From: Verrucomicrobiaceae bacterium E54
GTDB taxonomy: Bacteria > Verrucomicrobiota > Verrucomicrobiia > Verrucomicrobiales > Akkermansiaceae
Reading direction: 5' to 3'
NCBI GenBank assembly: GCA_022548915.1
Contig: JAKZES010000006.1
Span: 106,642 to 170,641 of the forward strand
Length of the DNA stretch: 64,000 bases
How positions within the stretch are numbered: position 1 is the first letter of the stretch; each line of letters opens with the position of its first letter. Shown piece by piece: positions 27,944-37,465 of this stretch. Under the pieces are notes generated by a model, which saw only the letters and a program-made list of their open reading frames with translations, was not told the origin of the DNA and did no database searches. The position numbers were made by a program, and so were the translations under genes.

Positions 27944-29611
27944 TTAGTAAAGCTCCTTCGCTCGTTCGGTAAAGAAGCCGGATGGCCACGGGCGGTCGAA
28001 GTCGCCGTCGGAGGTGACCGGGAGCTCGACGATCTCGGCGCCTTCGTCGCCGGGCTTCACGTAAAGAACGGCGATGTCCTCGGGGCGGATCCCGCCCGGG
28101 CAAGCCTCCCGTAGCGCTGCGGGCCAGTCGTCGGAATCGCCTTCGGTGGTCTCGCGGATCCGGCGGAGGAGGCGGAGGATGAGGTGCTCGCTGTGGGTTT
28201 CGATCAGAAAGCGACTATTCAAGTTGTCCACCTCGCTGCCAGGCTCCCCACGTCGCAGGGCAGCATCGATAAACAGGTCCCCAAGTTCGGCCTGCATCCT
28301 AGGATGCAGGTGAAGCTCGGGTTGTTCAATGGAGATGAGCATTCCCCTTTGTGTCGTCAGGGACGCCACAACAGGTAGAACGGTGCTGATGCCGTAGCCA
28401 AGATCATGCAGCGATAGGGATAGGCCGTCCCTCTGCAAGAAGCAAAGCTCTCTATCAACCCTTTCTGTCTCCGAGCCATTTGAGCCATCAGGCTTGCTGA
28501 AAAATGTAGAGCGAGTGCGAACTTCAATCCGAACCTCTCCCTCGGTCAGCTTTGAGAGGGCCTTGCTGGCCCGCCGCCGAAGGCTGTCGTCGAGCAGCAT
28601 CAACCTCCAAGGCTCGGCTTGGGGATTATCAGGGAGTGAACCAAGATCTAGCGGGTATTCGGGTCTCTCCCGAACAGGGTCAAGGTGAATCCAAAAAGGC
28701 GAAAGAGCGTCGAAGCGCGGTAACGGATCGATTTGTGTTTGAGTTGAACACCACTTCGTCCAAAGAAACTGGATCACTTCGAGTTGTCGGTTTTGGATTG
28801 CGGACATCCAAGCCGCATCAGCTTCGCCCATCATTGATTCGCCGTAATCCGCTCGATGCCAAGAGAGCCCCCTGAAGAGCTCCCATTCATCCCTGACGCC
28901 GGCAGCCTCCGCAAAGATGTCTGGAGGATCAAAAGGAGTGCTTTCGTTAATCTCGATTGGGTGTTCCTTGGAACCAATAGCCTGGATGTCAAAAGCCCCT
29001 TCCAGCCATGAAGTAACCTCGCGAAGATTTGGAGGCGAGGTAGAACCACATCTTGTAGAGCTAGCTTCAACCCACTTTGTGAGTTGCCTGATCGCGTGGC
29101 TTCTGAGGCGCTTGAGGATTTGGCTGCAGTCTTCCTTCGCGAACCTCCTCTTCATAAAATCGCAGCGGATCAAATCATCGCCGCCGTGGGACAACGAAAA
29201 TGTGATGGCTGCACCACCTCCCCTATCGAGTCTCCGAAACCTCCACAGGCGCTCTTCCGGATGAGGGGATTCACTAGTTCGCCACAATGGAGTTCCGGAA
29301 ATTACTGAATGTTGTCCAAGCCGAGTAATGCAGGGATCCCATTGCAGGCCTATTGCAAACCCTTCCTCTTCACTATGTCCGTGCACGAGATTTTGCCAGC
29401 CCCCGAGACGGAAGCTAGACCAGACCGCATCCACGCGATCAGGTTCTCCCTTCCCACGAGTTGCGAGCGCATGCTTCAGCGTCGCAAGTGCCCGGAAGAT
29501 GCATGACTTGCCAGCGCTGTTCGGCCCGAAGATCAGGGTGATTGGTCGGATGGGGACGACCTGCCGTTCCTTGAAGGCCTTGAAGTTCTCGAGGGTGATT
29601 CCGGTGATCAT
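27944..29611 (-). CDS. SMC/RecF-like AAA ATPase with DUF3696-type C-terminus
   Basis: ATPase of 555 residues of the OLD/RecF/SMC-like group used in many defence systems. N-terminal MITGITLENFKAFKE is followed by Walker A GPNSAGKS (29-36). The C-terminal half carries the signature-like HDLGYGISTVLPV (about 402-414), Walker B ISIEQPELHLHP with E429, and the H-loop in FLIETHSEHL (468-477). The end PSGFFTERAKELY is the DUF3696 signature. Residues about 130-330 form the divergent coiled/lid region. It starts six bases after the 60-residue gene and ends five bases before the PLD-like gene. ATP-driven sensing of a trigger and control of the partner is inferred from related two-gene systems. Confidence 0.85.
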   Translation of the reverse strand: MITGITLENFKAFKERQVVPIRPITLIFGPNSAGKSCIFRALATLKHALATRGKGEPDRVDAVWSSFRLGGWQNLVHGHSEEEGFAIGLQWDPCITRLGQHSVISGTPLWRTSESPHPEERLWRFRRLDRGGGAAITFSLSHGGDDLIRCDFMKRRFAKEDCSQILKRLRSHAIRQLTKWVEASSTRCGSTSPPNLREVTSWLEGAFDIQAIGSKEHPIEINESTPFDPPDIFAEAAGVRDEWELFRGLSWHRADYGESMMGEADAAWMSAIQNRQLEVIQFLWTKWCSTQTQIDPLPRFDALSPFWIHLDPVRERPEYPLDLGSLPDNPQAEPWRLMLLDDSLRRRASKALSKLTEGEVRIEVRTRSTFFSKPDGSNGSETERVDRELCFLQRDGLSLSLHDLGYGISTVLPVVASLTTQRGMLISIEQPELHLHPRMQAELGDLFIDAALRRGEPGSEVDNLNSRFLIETHSEHLILRLLRRIRETTEGDSDDWPAALREACPGGIRPEDIAVLYVKPGDEGAEIVELPVTSDGDFDRPWPSGFFTERAKELY

Positions 29612-29617
29612 GTCGGG

Positions 29618-29800
29618 TCAGAAGTGCTCGGCGTCGCTGGGGATCGAGTCGATCCCCGTGTCGTCGTCGGAGTAAAACCAGCCGTCTTCGCTGGAACGAG
29701 CGAAATCCTCGTTGTCGGGAGCGAGCGATCCCCAGGGGTCGTCGGAGGGATCGAGGTTGAGGCGGGGGTCTTCGTGCTTGTCGCGTGGGTCGTGGGTCAT
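29618..29800 (-). CDS. Small acidic protein of the six-gene operon
   Basis: A 60-residue, strongly acidic protein (DEDFARSSEDGWFYSDDD-like run near 30-48), perhaps unstructured. It is supported by coupling: its ATG overlaps the stop of the previous gene by four bases, and the ATPase starts six bases after its stop. No family recognised; a DNA-mimic or partner-binding role is only a possibility. Confidence 0.55.
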   Translation of the reverse strand: MTHDPRDKHEDPRLNLDPSDDPWGSLAPDNEDFARSSEDGWFYSDDDTGIDSIPSDAEHF

Positions 29801-30099
29801 CGTGGTTTTGGTTTCGGGTTGGAGGTTTCGCCGTGGATCTCGGCAAAGGCCAGAAGCATTGCCTCGAAGAAGTTGACTCCGTGCGCCTCGGAACAGGCCG
29901 CGCAGACGGCGGCGATCATCGCCTGATCATGAATCTTCTCCTGCATCATGGACTCGGGCGCTGTATCGATCCTCGAAGCAAGATCCGGCTTCCGGCGCTC
30001 GACGGACCGGAGAGCGTTTTCTTGGATTCGTGCACCCAGCTTGAGGAAGGTTGCGAGGTCGTCGGGGCTCGGCGGGGTGAGTGAGGAGTGGAGGTTCAT
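29797..30099 (-). CDS. Small helical protein of the six-gene operon
   Basis: A 100-residue protein, probably mostly helical, with HDQAMIAAVCAACSEAHGVN containing C-A-A-C near the middle. Its ATG overlaps the preceding stop by one base (TGATG), and its stop overlaps the following ATG by four. No family recognised. Position between zinc-ribbon protein and ATPase supports a dedicated role in the system. Confidence 0.6.
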   Translation of the reverse strand: MNLHSSLTPPSPDDLATFLKLGARIQENALRSVERRKPDLASRIDTAPESMMQEKIHDQAMIAAVCAACSEAHGVNFFEAMLLAFAEIHGETSNPKPKPR

Positions 30100-30548
30100 C
30101 AGTCGTATCGGTGGTTGAAATTGCAGCCGCAGCTTCCGCAGTTACATCGGATCCAGCCGCAGGTGGGGCACTGTGGCAGGGAAAGGCTGTCGATCGGACG
30201 GCGGCAACCGTGGCAGTGGGTATGGCGGGCACCCGGCTGGCGGGTCACGTGGCCTGTTGCGGTCGGAACATCAACCACCTCAAGGTGGTCGGCAGGTGCC
30301 TCGAAGACCGTGGGGTCGCAGAAGCGGCGGTCCGCCGAGTAGGCCACGATTCGATACCGCGCCGGATTTCCCTCCGGTCGCCAACATGCGACACCTAGAA
30401 TCCGATGAAGTGCCTTCTCTCCTTGGAAGCGGACAAGGGTGCCGGAACGCAGAGGGCTGGAAAGAGTGGCGGCGTCGGATGACATGGAGGTCGGCGGGCT
30501 GAACTCAGGTGTATCAGATTTCCCGAGGCTTGCCATCTGGAAGGGCAT
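30099..30548 (-). CDS. Zinc-ribbon protein, first gene of the six-gene operon
   Basis: Up to 149 residues. The N-terminal half reads like a small beta domain (GTLVRFQGEKALHRILGVAC), and the C-terminus is a cysteine-rich ribbon: HCHGCRRPIDS, then QCPTCGWIRCNCGSCGC. Starts at 30,548, 30,536 or 30,482 are all possible; the first has a weak AGG upstream, while the last lacks a ribosome binding site. Sequences ending in a CPxCGWxxCxCG-like ribbon occur in small proteins of accessory loci. It begins seven bases from the palindrome shared with the divergent LysR gene, so it is probably the operon's first and most regulated gene. Confidence 0.65.
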   Translation of the reverse strand: MPFQMASLGKSDTPEFSPPTSMSSDAATLSSPLRSGTLVRFQGEKALHRILGVACWRPEGNPARYRIVAYSADRRFCDPTVFEAPADHLEVVDVPTATGHVTRQPGARHTHCHGCRRPIDSLSLPQCPTCGWIRCNCGSCGCNFNHRYD

Positions 30549-30554
30549 AACCTA

Positions 30555-30572
30555 CATGACTGAGTAGTCATG
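30555..30572. promoter_or_regulatory. Palindromic operator candidate between operon and LysR gene
   Basis: CATGACT (30,555-30,561) and AGTCATG (30,566-30,572) are exact inverted arms around GAGT. It lies between the divergent LysR gene and the six-gene operon, where a LysR-type regulator would act on both. Confidence 0.55.
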
Positions 30573-30599
30573 AAAGAAGAGTTTGTCGGAAGGAAAGGC

Positions 30600-31457
30600 G
30601 TGTCGCTGGAGCGCTTTCGCACGCTGTGCGCGGTGGCGGAGGCTGGAGGTGTGATGAACGCGGCGGGGGGCGATCCGAACCGGCAGAGCCTTTACAGCCG
30701 TCAGCTCAAGGAACTGGAGCAGGGGCTCGGGTTGGGGCTGCTGGACCGATCATCCTCGCCGAATCGGCTGACGACCACCGGGGCGGAGGTCGAGAGGGCG
30801 GCACGGACTTTTCTGGGAGAGATCGGTCGGTTGCTGGAGATCGACGCGGGCCGCGAGCCGGTGGTGGGCATCGGGGCCGGTGAGAGCATCATCCAGTGGC
30901 TGTTGTTGCCGCGGCTGGCACCGCGGGCCGGGCTCGGCGGGGTGATGCTCCGCTTTCACAACCTGAAAGCGCGGGTGGCCGAGGAGCGGGTGCGGAGCCG
31001 TCGGCTCGATCTCGCGGTGGTCGGCGTGGCGGATTCTCCAGCTGACCTGGAAGCGGAGACACTCGGGCACTACGGCATGGTGCTGGTCGCGTCGAAGGGT
31101 CTGCTGAAGCGGGGCAAGATCCGTTTGGAGCGCCTGGCCGGAATGCGGCTGGCGGTGTTGGAGGGCTCGGGTCGAGTCAGGCGACGGCTGGCCGAACTGG
31201 AGGCGGGCGGTGGTCCGACGGTGGGATTGGAATGCACGTCGTATCCGCAGGTGATCGAGGCGTGTCTGGAGGGAGGATTCGTGGGGATCGTGCCGAAGAT
31301 CGTGCGGACGGCGTCGCTGCCTCCGGATTTGGAGATCCGCGAGGTGCCCGAGTTGGCGGAGATCACCACCGACCTGACGATGCTCTGGCATCCGGCGGCC
31401 TACGAGGACCGGGCGGAGTTGCGGAAGGTGATCGGGTGGCTTCGGGGGAAGCGTTGA
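30600..31457 (+). CDS. LysR-family transcriptional regulator
   Basis: Regulator of 285 residues from GTG 30,600, which follows a strong ribosome binding site (AAGGAAAGG) and gives the usual LysR start (MSLERFRTLCAVAEAGGVMN). An ATG at 30,570 is in frame but lacks such a site and would lie in the palindrome. The N-terminal helix-turn-helix (about 1-60) includes NRQSLYSRQLKELEQGLGL, then a periplasmic-binding-type effector domain (about 90-280). It is divergent from the defence-like operon, and by family rule should control it and itself. The effector cannot be predicted. Confidence 0.88.
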   Translation: MSLERFRTLCAVAEAGGVMNAAGGDPNRQSLYSRQLKELEQGLGLGLLDRSSSPNRLTTTGAEVERAARTFLGEIGRLLEIDAGREPVVGIGAGESIIQWLLLPRLAPRAGLGGVMLRFHNLKARVAEERVRSRRLDLAVVGVADSPADLEAETLGHYGMVLVASKGLLKRGKIRLERLAGMRLAVLEGSGRVRRRLAELEAGGGPTVGLECTSYPQVIEACLEGGFVGIVPKIVRTASLPPDLEIREVPELAEITTDLTMLWHPAAYEDRAELRKVIGWLRGKR

Positions 31458-31533
31458 TGACGGAGGAACGACGTGGACCCGGCCGGACAAGGGTGGATGG
31501 TCCAATGCGGTCCACCGCAGCACACGGGCGGGG

Positions 31534-33012
31534 CTACTCCTTCTTCTTAAGCAGCGGGAACAGCACCACGTCGCGGATGGTGGGGGCACCGGTGAGCATC
31601 ATGATCAGGCGGTCGATGCCGATGCCGATGCCGCCGGCGGGCGGCATGCCGTGCTCCAGCGTTTCGATGAAGTCGTAGTCGACGAGTTGTTCCTCCTCGC
31701 CGCCGGCCTGGTGCTCGAGGCGCTCGCGCTGGACGTCGGGGTCGTTGAGCTCGGAGTAGCCGGGGCTGATCTCCTGGCCGTTGATGATGAGTTCGTAAAC
31801 CTCGACCGTCTTGCCACCGGGCGTGACCTTGGCCAGCGGGATGAGCTCGCTGGGGACGCGGGTGACGAAGCAGGGATCAAAAGTGTGCTCCTCGACCTTC
31901 TTTTCGAAGACCTGCTGGATGACCTCGTAGTCCTCCATTTCTTCCGAAATCTGCACGCCGAGTTCGTCGCACTTGGCGCGGCGCTGCTCGGGCGTGAGGT
32001 CGAAGAAATCGTCGCCGGCCACCTCCTTGACCAGATCGTGGTAGCTGGCGCGCTTCCATGGACGGCTGAGGTCGATGGTGCGGACGACGTTCCCTTCCTC
32101 GTTCTTGTGCTCGATCTTCAGTCCCCCGCAGAACTTCTCGGCGAGGTGGCAGGTGAGTTCCTCGACCAGCTCGGCCATGATCTCGAAGTCGGCGAAGGCC
32201 TGGTAGGCCTCGAGCATGGTGAACTCGGGGTTGTGGCGGCGGGAGATGCCTTCGTTGCGGAAGTTGCGGTTGAGCTCGAAGACCTTGGTGAAGCCGCCAA
32301 CGAGCAGGCGCTTGAGGAATAGCTCGGGCGCGATGCGCAGCGTCAGCGGCATGCCGAGCGCGTTGTGGTGGGTCTCGAAAGGACGGGCCGCCGCGCCCCC
32401 GGCGACGCTTTGGAGCATCGGCGTCTCCACTTCGAGGTAGCCGCGGCCGTGGAAGAAGTCGCGCATGGCGGCGACCATCTGCGAGCGGGCGACGAACACC
32501 GCCGCGCTTTCCTCGTTCGACATCAGGTCGAGGTGACGCTTGCGGTACTTCAGCTCGCGGTCGGCGACGCCGTGCCACTTGTCGGGCATCGGGCGCAGCG
32601 ACTTCGAGAGGACGGTGAAATGCTCGACCTTCACCGTCGGCTCGCCGGTGCGGGTGATGAAGGTCTCGCCCTCGATCCCGATCCAATCCCCGCGGTCGAG
32701 GCAGTCGAAGACCGCCTTCTGCTCGTCGCTCAGCTTCTTCACCGCGATGAAGCCCTGGATCTGGCCCAGCACGTCGCCGATGTGGAAGAAGCACGACTTG
32801 CCCATGTTGCGCAGGCCGGTGATGCGGCCAGCGACCTTGACCTGCTTCTCCTCCTCGAAATTCGCGCGGAGTTCGGCCGGCGTGTGGGTGGTCTCGAAGG
32901 CCGAGCCGAAGGGGTCGACGCCGAGTTCCCGGAGCTTGGCGAGCTTCTCGCGTCGAACGGCGATCAGTTCGGCTTCAGTGGACTGCGAGGTTTCCTGCGG
33001 GGCGTCGGACAT
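31534..33012 (-). CDS. lysS: Lysyl-tRNA synthetase, class II
   Basis: Essential enzyme of 492 residues charging tRNA-Lys. N-terminal OB-fold anticodon domain (about 55-150; VKVAGRITGLRNMGKSCFFH), then the class II core: motif 2 in ELNRNFRNEGISRRHNPEFT and motif 3 in GGIGIGIDRLIMMLTGAPT. Length and motif order are complete. The 5' extension MSDAPQETSQSTEAE is typical. It is convergent with the LysR gene; the right edge of the accessory island appears to end here. Confidence 0.97.
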   Translation of the reverse strand: MSDAPQETSQSTEAELIAVRREKLAKLRELGVDPFGSAFETTHTPAELRANFEEEKQVKVAGRITGLRNMGKSCFFHIGDVLGQIQGFIAVKKLSDEQKAVFDCLDRGDWIGIEGETFITRTGEPTVKVEHFTVLSKSLRPMPDKWHGVADRELKYRKRHLDLMSNEESAAVFVARSQMVAAMRDFFHGRGYLEVETPMLQSVAGGAAARPFETHHNALGMPLTLRIAPELFLKRLLVGGFTKVFELNRNFRNEGISRRHNPEFTMLEAYQAFADFEIMAELVEELTCHLAEKFCGGLKIEHKNEEGNVVRTIDLSRPWKRASYHDLVKEVAGDDFFDLTPEQRRAKCDELGVQISEEMEDYEVIQQVFEKKVEEHTFDPCFVTRVPSELIPLAKVTPGGKTVEVYELIINGQEISPGYSELNDPDVQRERLEHQAGGEEEQLVDYDFIETLEHGMPPAGGIGIGIDRLIMMLTGAPTIRDVVLFPLLKKKE

Positions 33013-33190
33013 GGTGGGGAGGGATTAGAACATCGAACCCGCCTCCGCAAGGGTCGGGATGATCCCACTCCTCGAGGATGCGGTGCTTTGGGCGGGCAGG
33101 CATCGAACGTCCAACGTTGAAATCCGCAGTCTTCCCGGGGAATGGCACCTTTCGTCTGGGCAGCCTCGGCGCGGTGGCTAGAGTGGTGCC

Positions 33191-33592
33191 ATGTTCAACT
33201 TGTTCGGGGGAAAGAATGCCGACCTCGGCGGCATGGTACAGTCGCTGATGAAGGAGGCCGGTGGTCTCCAGGGCCTGAAGGGAACCCTTGAGTCGGCGGG
33301 CCTCGGGGACGCCATGAACTCGTGGATCGGCACCGGGGAAAATCAGGTGGTCGAGGAGAACCAGCTCGCCGACGCGCTGGGCCGGGACAAGATCGAAAAG
33401 ATGGCGGCCGAGAAGGGCGTGGACCTGAAAAAGATCCTGCCCCTGCTCGCAACCTTCCTGCCCCTGATCATCGACAAGCTCACGCCGGACGGTGACGAAG
33501 CCGGGGCGGATGCCAGGATCGACGACAAGCAGGGTCTCGACGACCTGATGCGCGACGTCCTGAAGAGCGGGCTGGGCAAGCTTTTCGGCTGA
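33191..33592 (+). CDS. YidB/DUF937-family protein
   Basis: Protein of 133 residues with the DUF937/YidB pattern: glycine-rich N-terminus (FGGKNADLGGMVQSLMKEAG) and the C-terminal block KGVDLKKILPLLATFLPLII followed by an acidic-rich linker and LKSGLGKLFG. Function of the family is not established. Cytoplasmic or peripheral. It stands alone after lysS. Confidence 0.75.
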   Translation: MFNLFGGKNADLGGMVQSLMKEAGGLQGLKGTLESAGLGDAMNSWIGTGENQVVEENQLADALGRDKIEKMAAEKGVDLKKILPLLATFLPLIIDKLTPDGDEAGADARIDDKQGLDDLMRDVLKSGLGKLFG

Positions 33593-33756
33593 AGGCGGCG
33601 AACGCCTTGGGAGTGCTTGGAGGATTCCGGCTTCTCGTGTGTGGCTGACATCCGGGCCAACAGGGTGGCGGTGGCCTGGACGATGGAGCTGAGGCCGACT
33701 GCCAGCGTTTTCCATGCGGGGCAGATGTCGGGCATCACGGATACCCGGATGAATTG

Positions 33757-35978
33757 CTAAGGACCGGGAGCGGTTTGGGCTCTGACGAAGTTCCTGGGGC
33801 CCGTCAGGGTCATCCGAACCTTGCCTTCCCCGTTGTTATCCAAGGTCAGCAGGTTGCCGCCGGTCACGGTACCTGGATCGTTGACCGCATCTCCCTGAGC
33901 CAGGCTTTCCACCAAGGTGCCGGGGGCGAAGTCCAATGTGGAAGAGGACCGGAACTCATAAGACGAGCCGGCCGCGCCCTGCAGGGTGAGCTCCCAGGTG
34001 TCGCCGCTCACCAAAGCAAAGGAGCTGATGAAAGGCGGTTGCGACGCGGCCGATCGGTCGGGGCCCGACCACAGCGCGATGCCATCGCGCCCGTCCGCCA
34101 GTTGGAAGGCATAGGCCACCTGCCCCGAGTCATTCAAGCCGGTCCCCTCGGGGTTGACGGAGGCCGAGTCAATGGCCGCGTAGCCAACGAAGACGAGATC
34201 GTGCTGCCGAGCAAGGTATCGCCCTCACGGGCGATTTTGATGAGGCCCTCGACGGGATCGTAGAAATAGAGACCCTCGTCATTGGAGTTTCCGTTCGAGG
34301 TCAGCCTCAGCCTGGCTTGGAAAGCAGCCTGCCCGTGGTTGTTGAACGACAGATCATCGAACAGCCAGAAGCGACCGGTCCCTTCCGGGACCACGTCCCT
34401 TTCCTGGGCGATCCGCACGATCGCCGTTCCGTCAGTGGCGAAGATCCCGCCGTTGTCGTCGATCCCGTTGGGGGTGTTGTTGAGAAAGGCCAGGAAGGCA
34501 ACCTCGCCGGAGTCGTTGATGATGGGAAGGCCCGAGTACGTGTTGAAGATGGCGGAGCCGCCGGGAGCAGGGTCTCCCTTCCGCCAGATCTTTTCGAAGG
34601 ACCCGTTCACCGTCCGGTAAACGCCCGAGTCCGAACCGGGGGCTCCGTCGATCACGGTGCCGATCGCGATGTCCCCGGATTCGTTCATCGTGGGGAATGT
34701 GGGAAAGTTGAAGGTGCCTCCGCCGGCATCGGGCACCGGATCGCCGTTGCGGTAAAGTTCGGCCAGGGAAGTGCCATCCCCGAGATAGAGCACCACGTCC
34801 CCGCCGAAGGTGTCGGCATAGAAGCTGACCTGGCCGGCGTCGTTGAACGCCAGGCTTTCAATGATCAAGGTGTCTCCAACCACGGTCGCTTCCTGGGCGG
34901 AGCGCACGATCTTCGTGGTGGTGGTTCCGTCGGACTTGTAAAGGGCCTCGAATTCGTCGGGATTCGCGGCGTTGTCGATCGAGGCATAAAAGCCGACGGC
35001 TCCCGAGTTGTTGATGGCAACCGTGTCGAAGAAGCCGAACTCTCCATCACCGGTCGGAGTCGTGTCGCCCCGGCGCGCGATCTCCGTGAGGCTGAGACCA
35101 TCGGCGCTGCTGCGCAGGAGGATGTCACCGGCCGCAGCCGCCTCCGCATAGATCGCGATCTCACCGAGTTGGTTGATGACCGGGCGCGCATTGACTTCAC
35201 CGATGAGATCACCCCCGAACGGATCGTTCGTGCGCACGATCTTTGCGAGTGTGGCGGACGAGGTGCCGCGGTAGATCGCCCGGTCGTCGAAGGTCCCGCC
35301 CGGTGTGCCCGCGAGAAAAGCACGGAATGCCATCTGCCCGGCATCGTTCACCACGGGGGAGTTGAAGGACAGAAAGGTGCCACCACCTTCCGGGACCGCG
35401 TCACCCTCCAAGGCGATGATGCTGGTCGACGGCAGAGGCAGGCTGGACGGTTCCGGGATGGCCTCGATTTCCACGCCGGTTCCGTCCACGGACAGGAGGT
35501 AGGTGTCGAGTTGAGCCCCGTCCTGGTTGTAATTCTGGGTGGCGACGGCCAGCTGATAGGTTGCCCCGGCAGGGAGGCTGAACGACGCGAACGAGATCGT
35601 GTCCCCAGGAGTGGCACTGGACTGCGTGTTGTCGGCCGCGCTGTAAATATCGGTCGGAGACTCCCAATCCGGGGTGGGGAGAAGCGGGGTCGACCAGTAG
35701 GCGGCCCAGGGACGCAGGAGGGCCCCTGCATCGATGGTGAGCGTCACGGTCACGCTTGAAGCCGTTGGATTCGAAAGCTCGTAGAGATCGTAGTAGAACG
35801 TCTTCGAGGTGCTGTCGGTGGCGAGGAAGTCGCTGGGCGTCAGTTCTCCGTTGATGTTCTGCACGGAAGCCCGGGCAAGGCCCGAGCACAGGATGAGCGT
35901 CGCGAGCAAGGCAACATGGGAACCGCGGACCGGAATTTTTGTTTTGGGGGCGTATGCCCCCGAAGGGAGGACTTTCAT
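33757..35978 (-). pseudogene. Secreted tandem-repeat protein interrupted by one frameshift
   Basis: Two frames form one gene. The upstream frame (ATG 35,978) gives a signal peptide ending LILCSGLARA, a beta region, and then repeated blocks of about 55 residues with N-D-S/A-G-x-V/I-A/F patterns (VVNDAGQMAFRAF, AINNSGAVGFYAS, AFNDAGQVSFYAD, IINDSGEVAFLAF, SFNNHGQAAFQAR). After GDTLLGSTIS it becomes nonsense, while the frame one base over continues VFVGYAAIDSASVNPEG and LNDSGQVAYAFQLADG to the stop at 33,757. One missing base near 34,195 explains this. The intact product of about 738 residues would be a secreted beta-propeller-like protein. No anchor motif is seen at its C-terminus. Confidence 0.78.
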
Positions 35979-36217
35979 GGTGCCGATATGATTAAAAATG
36001 CATCAAAGACTAGTGATTACGACGTATTCTCACGTCAGCGCAAGCAACAATCGGCGACTCGAGGGCGGGCTAGGTGCTCTCCCCGGCGAGATGGCTGGAG
36101 CATGGTTCGATCGATCGCGGGTCCCGGGCGTGGAGTGGACCGTTGGCATGGCGAAGGATGGCGATCCCGAGATCGAAGGGTGAAATAGGGGTGACGGGTC
36201 CATCGGTATGGGGATGC

Positions 36218-37210
36218 ATGAGAGCCCTGCTTCTGCTGCCGCTACTTTTTCTGGGAAACACCTCCGCCGAACCCGCCCCGTTCGGGCATGGCTGGGTCGG
36301 CCTCAGACCGCTTCCCCGGGACGAGCGGGACCACAAGTCCAACCACGGGGGATCCTGGGCGGGAACCCCGACCTACGCCGAGCAGAAGGGGCAGTATCCC
36401 TTCGTCGCGGAGAACGTGGACCTCGTCAAAGGCTGGCTCGGTGGCGACTTCAAGACCAAGCGCATGTTCATGGAGCACTACTGGGGGCTGGGGGGCGACC
36501 GCGATCACCCGGATCCCGGCAAAAACCTTCTCATCCAGACCATCCGCAAGTGGGAGACGGAGGGCGGGACGATCGAGCACATCCTTCTCTGCCGTGAATA
36601 CCGGCTGGCCATCCACCGGGGCCACGACAAGGCGAAGCCCGGTCCCTTCAAGGAGGATACCCGCATCCTCTATGCCGAGGACATCGACCAGATTCGCAGG
36701 ATCTTCAAGGAAGCCCATGCCCGGGGCCTCACCCGGCACGACAACTACAAGATCATGATGATGGTCGAGCACCCCTCCTTCTTCGCCACCGACGAGCGGG
36801 TGAAACCCATCGTCGATCGGGTCGAGGGCATCGCCTACGAGGCGCACCAATTCAACCGCCACTGGCCGCTCGAAACCGGCTGGTCCAAACCCGAGGAGGT
36901 GATCAAGGGGGCCAGGTGGACCCTCGATCAGGGCAAGGACTACGTCTTCTACTTCGGGCCCATCATCTGGAAGGGCCCGCAGATCGAGCACCCGAAGAAC
37001 AAGCGGTATGAACCCTTCATCGAGCGCCAGTGGCTGCAGACCTACTGGGAAATGGGCCTGCCGAAGCACCACCCGAGGATGCACTACTACCTCAACACTT
37101 TCCCCCATGGCTGTGGGAGGGGGCGGCCCGTGGGCCCGGAAACCGACCCGCACTCGACCACCGGTTTCACCAAGTGGCTGATCGAGGAGATCAAGGGGGG
37201 CAAGCCCTGA
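36218..37210 (+). CDS. Secreted protein of unknown function
   Basis: Exported protein of 330 residues. The signal peptide MRALLLLPLLFLGNTSA fixes the start. The mature part has barrel-like alternation (NYKIMMMVEHPSFFAT; DYVFYFGPIIWKGP) with conserved-looking His, Glu and Trp, suggesting a TIM-barrel enzyme, but I cannot name the family. Its last 30 codons and 3' flank recur as a fragment at about 39,904-40,011. Confidence 0.7.
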   Translation: MRALLLLPLLFLGNTSAEPAPFGHGWVGLRPLPRDERDHKSNHGGSWAGTPTYAEQKGQYPFVAENVDLVKGWLGGDFKTKRMFMEHYWGLGGDRDHPDPGKNLLIQTIRKWETEGGTIEHILLCREYRLAIHRGHDKAKPGPFKEDTRILYAEDIDQIRRIFKEAHARGLTRHDNYKIMMMVEHPSFFATDERVKPIVDRVEGIAYEAHQFNRHWPLETGWSKPEEVIKGARWTLDQGKDYVFYFGPIIWKGPQIEHPKNKRYEPFIERQWLQTYWEMGLPKHHPRMHYYLNTFPHGCGRGRPVGPETDPHSTTGFTKWLIEEIKGGKP

Positions 37211-37465
37211 CCCTCCCGTGGAATCGTGTGCGGATGGGCGGGGAAGTTCTTCTCCAGGTCCCCTTGGATCGCGGGGGAAGGCGGTGGATGGCGGCAGATG
37301 GGAATCCGCCTGCGTGACCGGTGGAGAACGTTGAGGCACGAGAAAGGTGGCGGGCTTGGCGGGCTCCTCTGCAGATGCTGCGGATTGCTGCGCATCCCTT
37401 CACGCGGGGGCTCCTGCCGGGGGGCTTTGGCTTGAGCTTGGCGGAGGCTTCGCAACACTTCGTGC

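Noticed and set aside
33593..33756. Short minus-strand frame beginning MMPDICPAWKTLAVGLSS
   Set aside because: Some regular look, but it runs into the yidB-like gene's opposite strand with no family or start support; may be a remnant.
34317..35759. Plus-strand reading frame over the secreted repeat protein
   Set aside because: Opposite strand of the frameshifted gene; no protein-like pattern.
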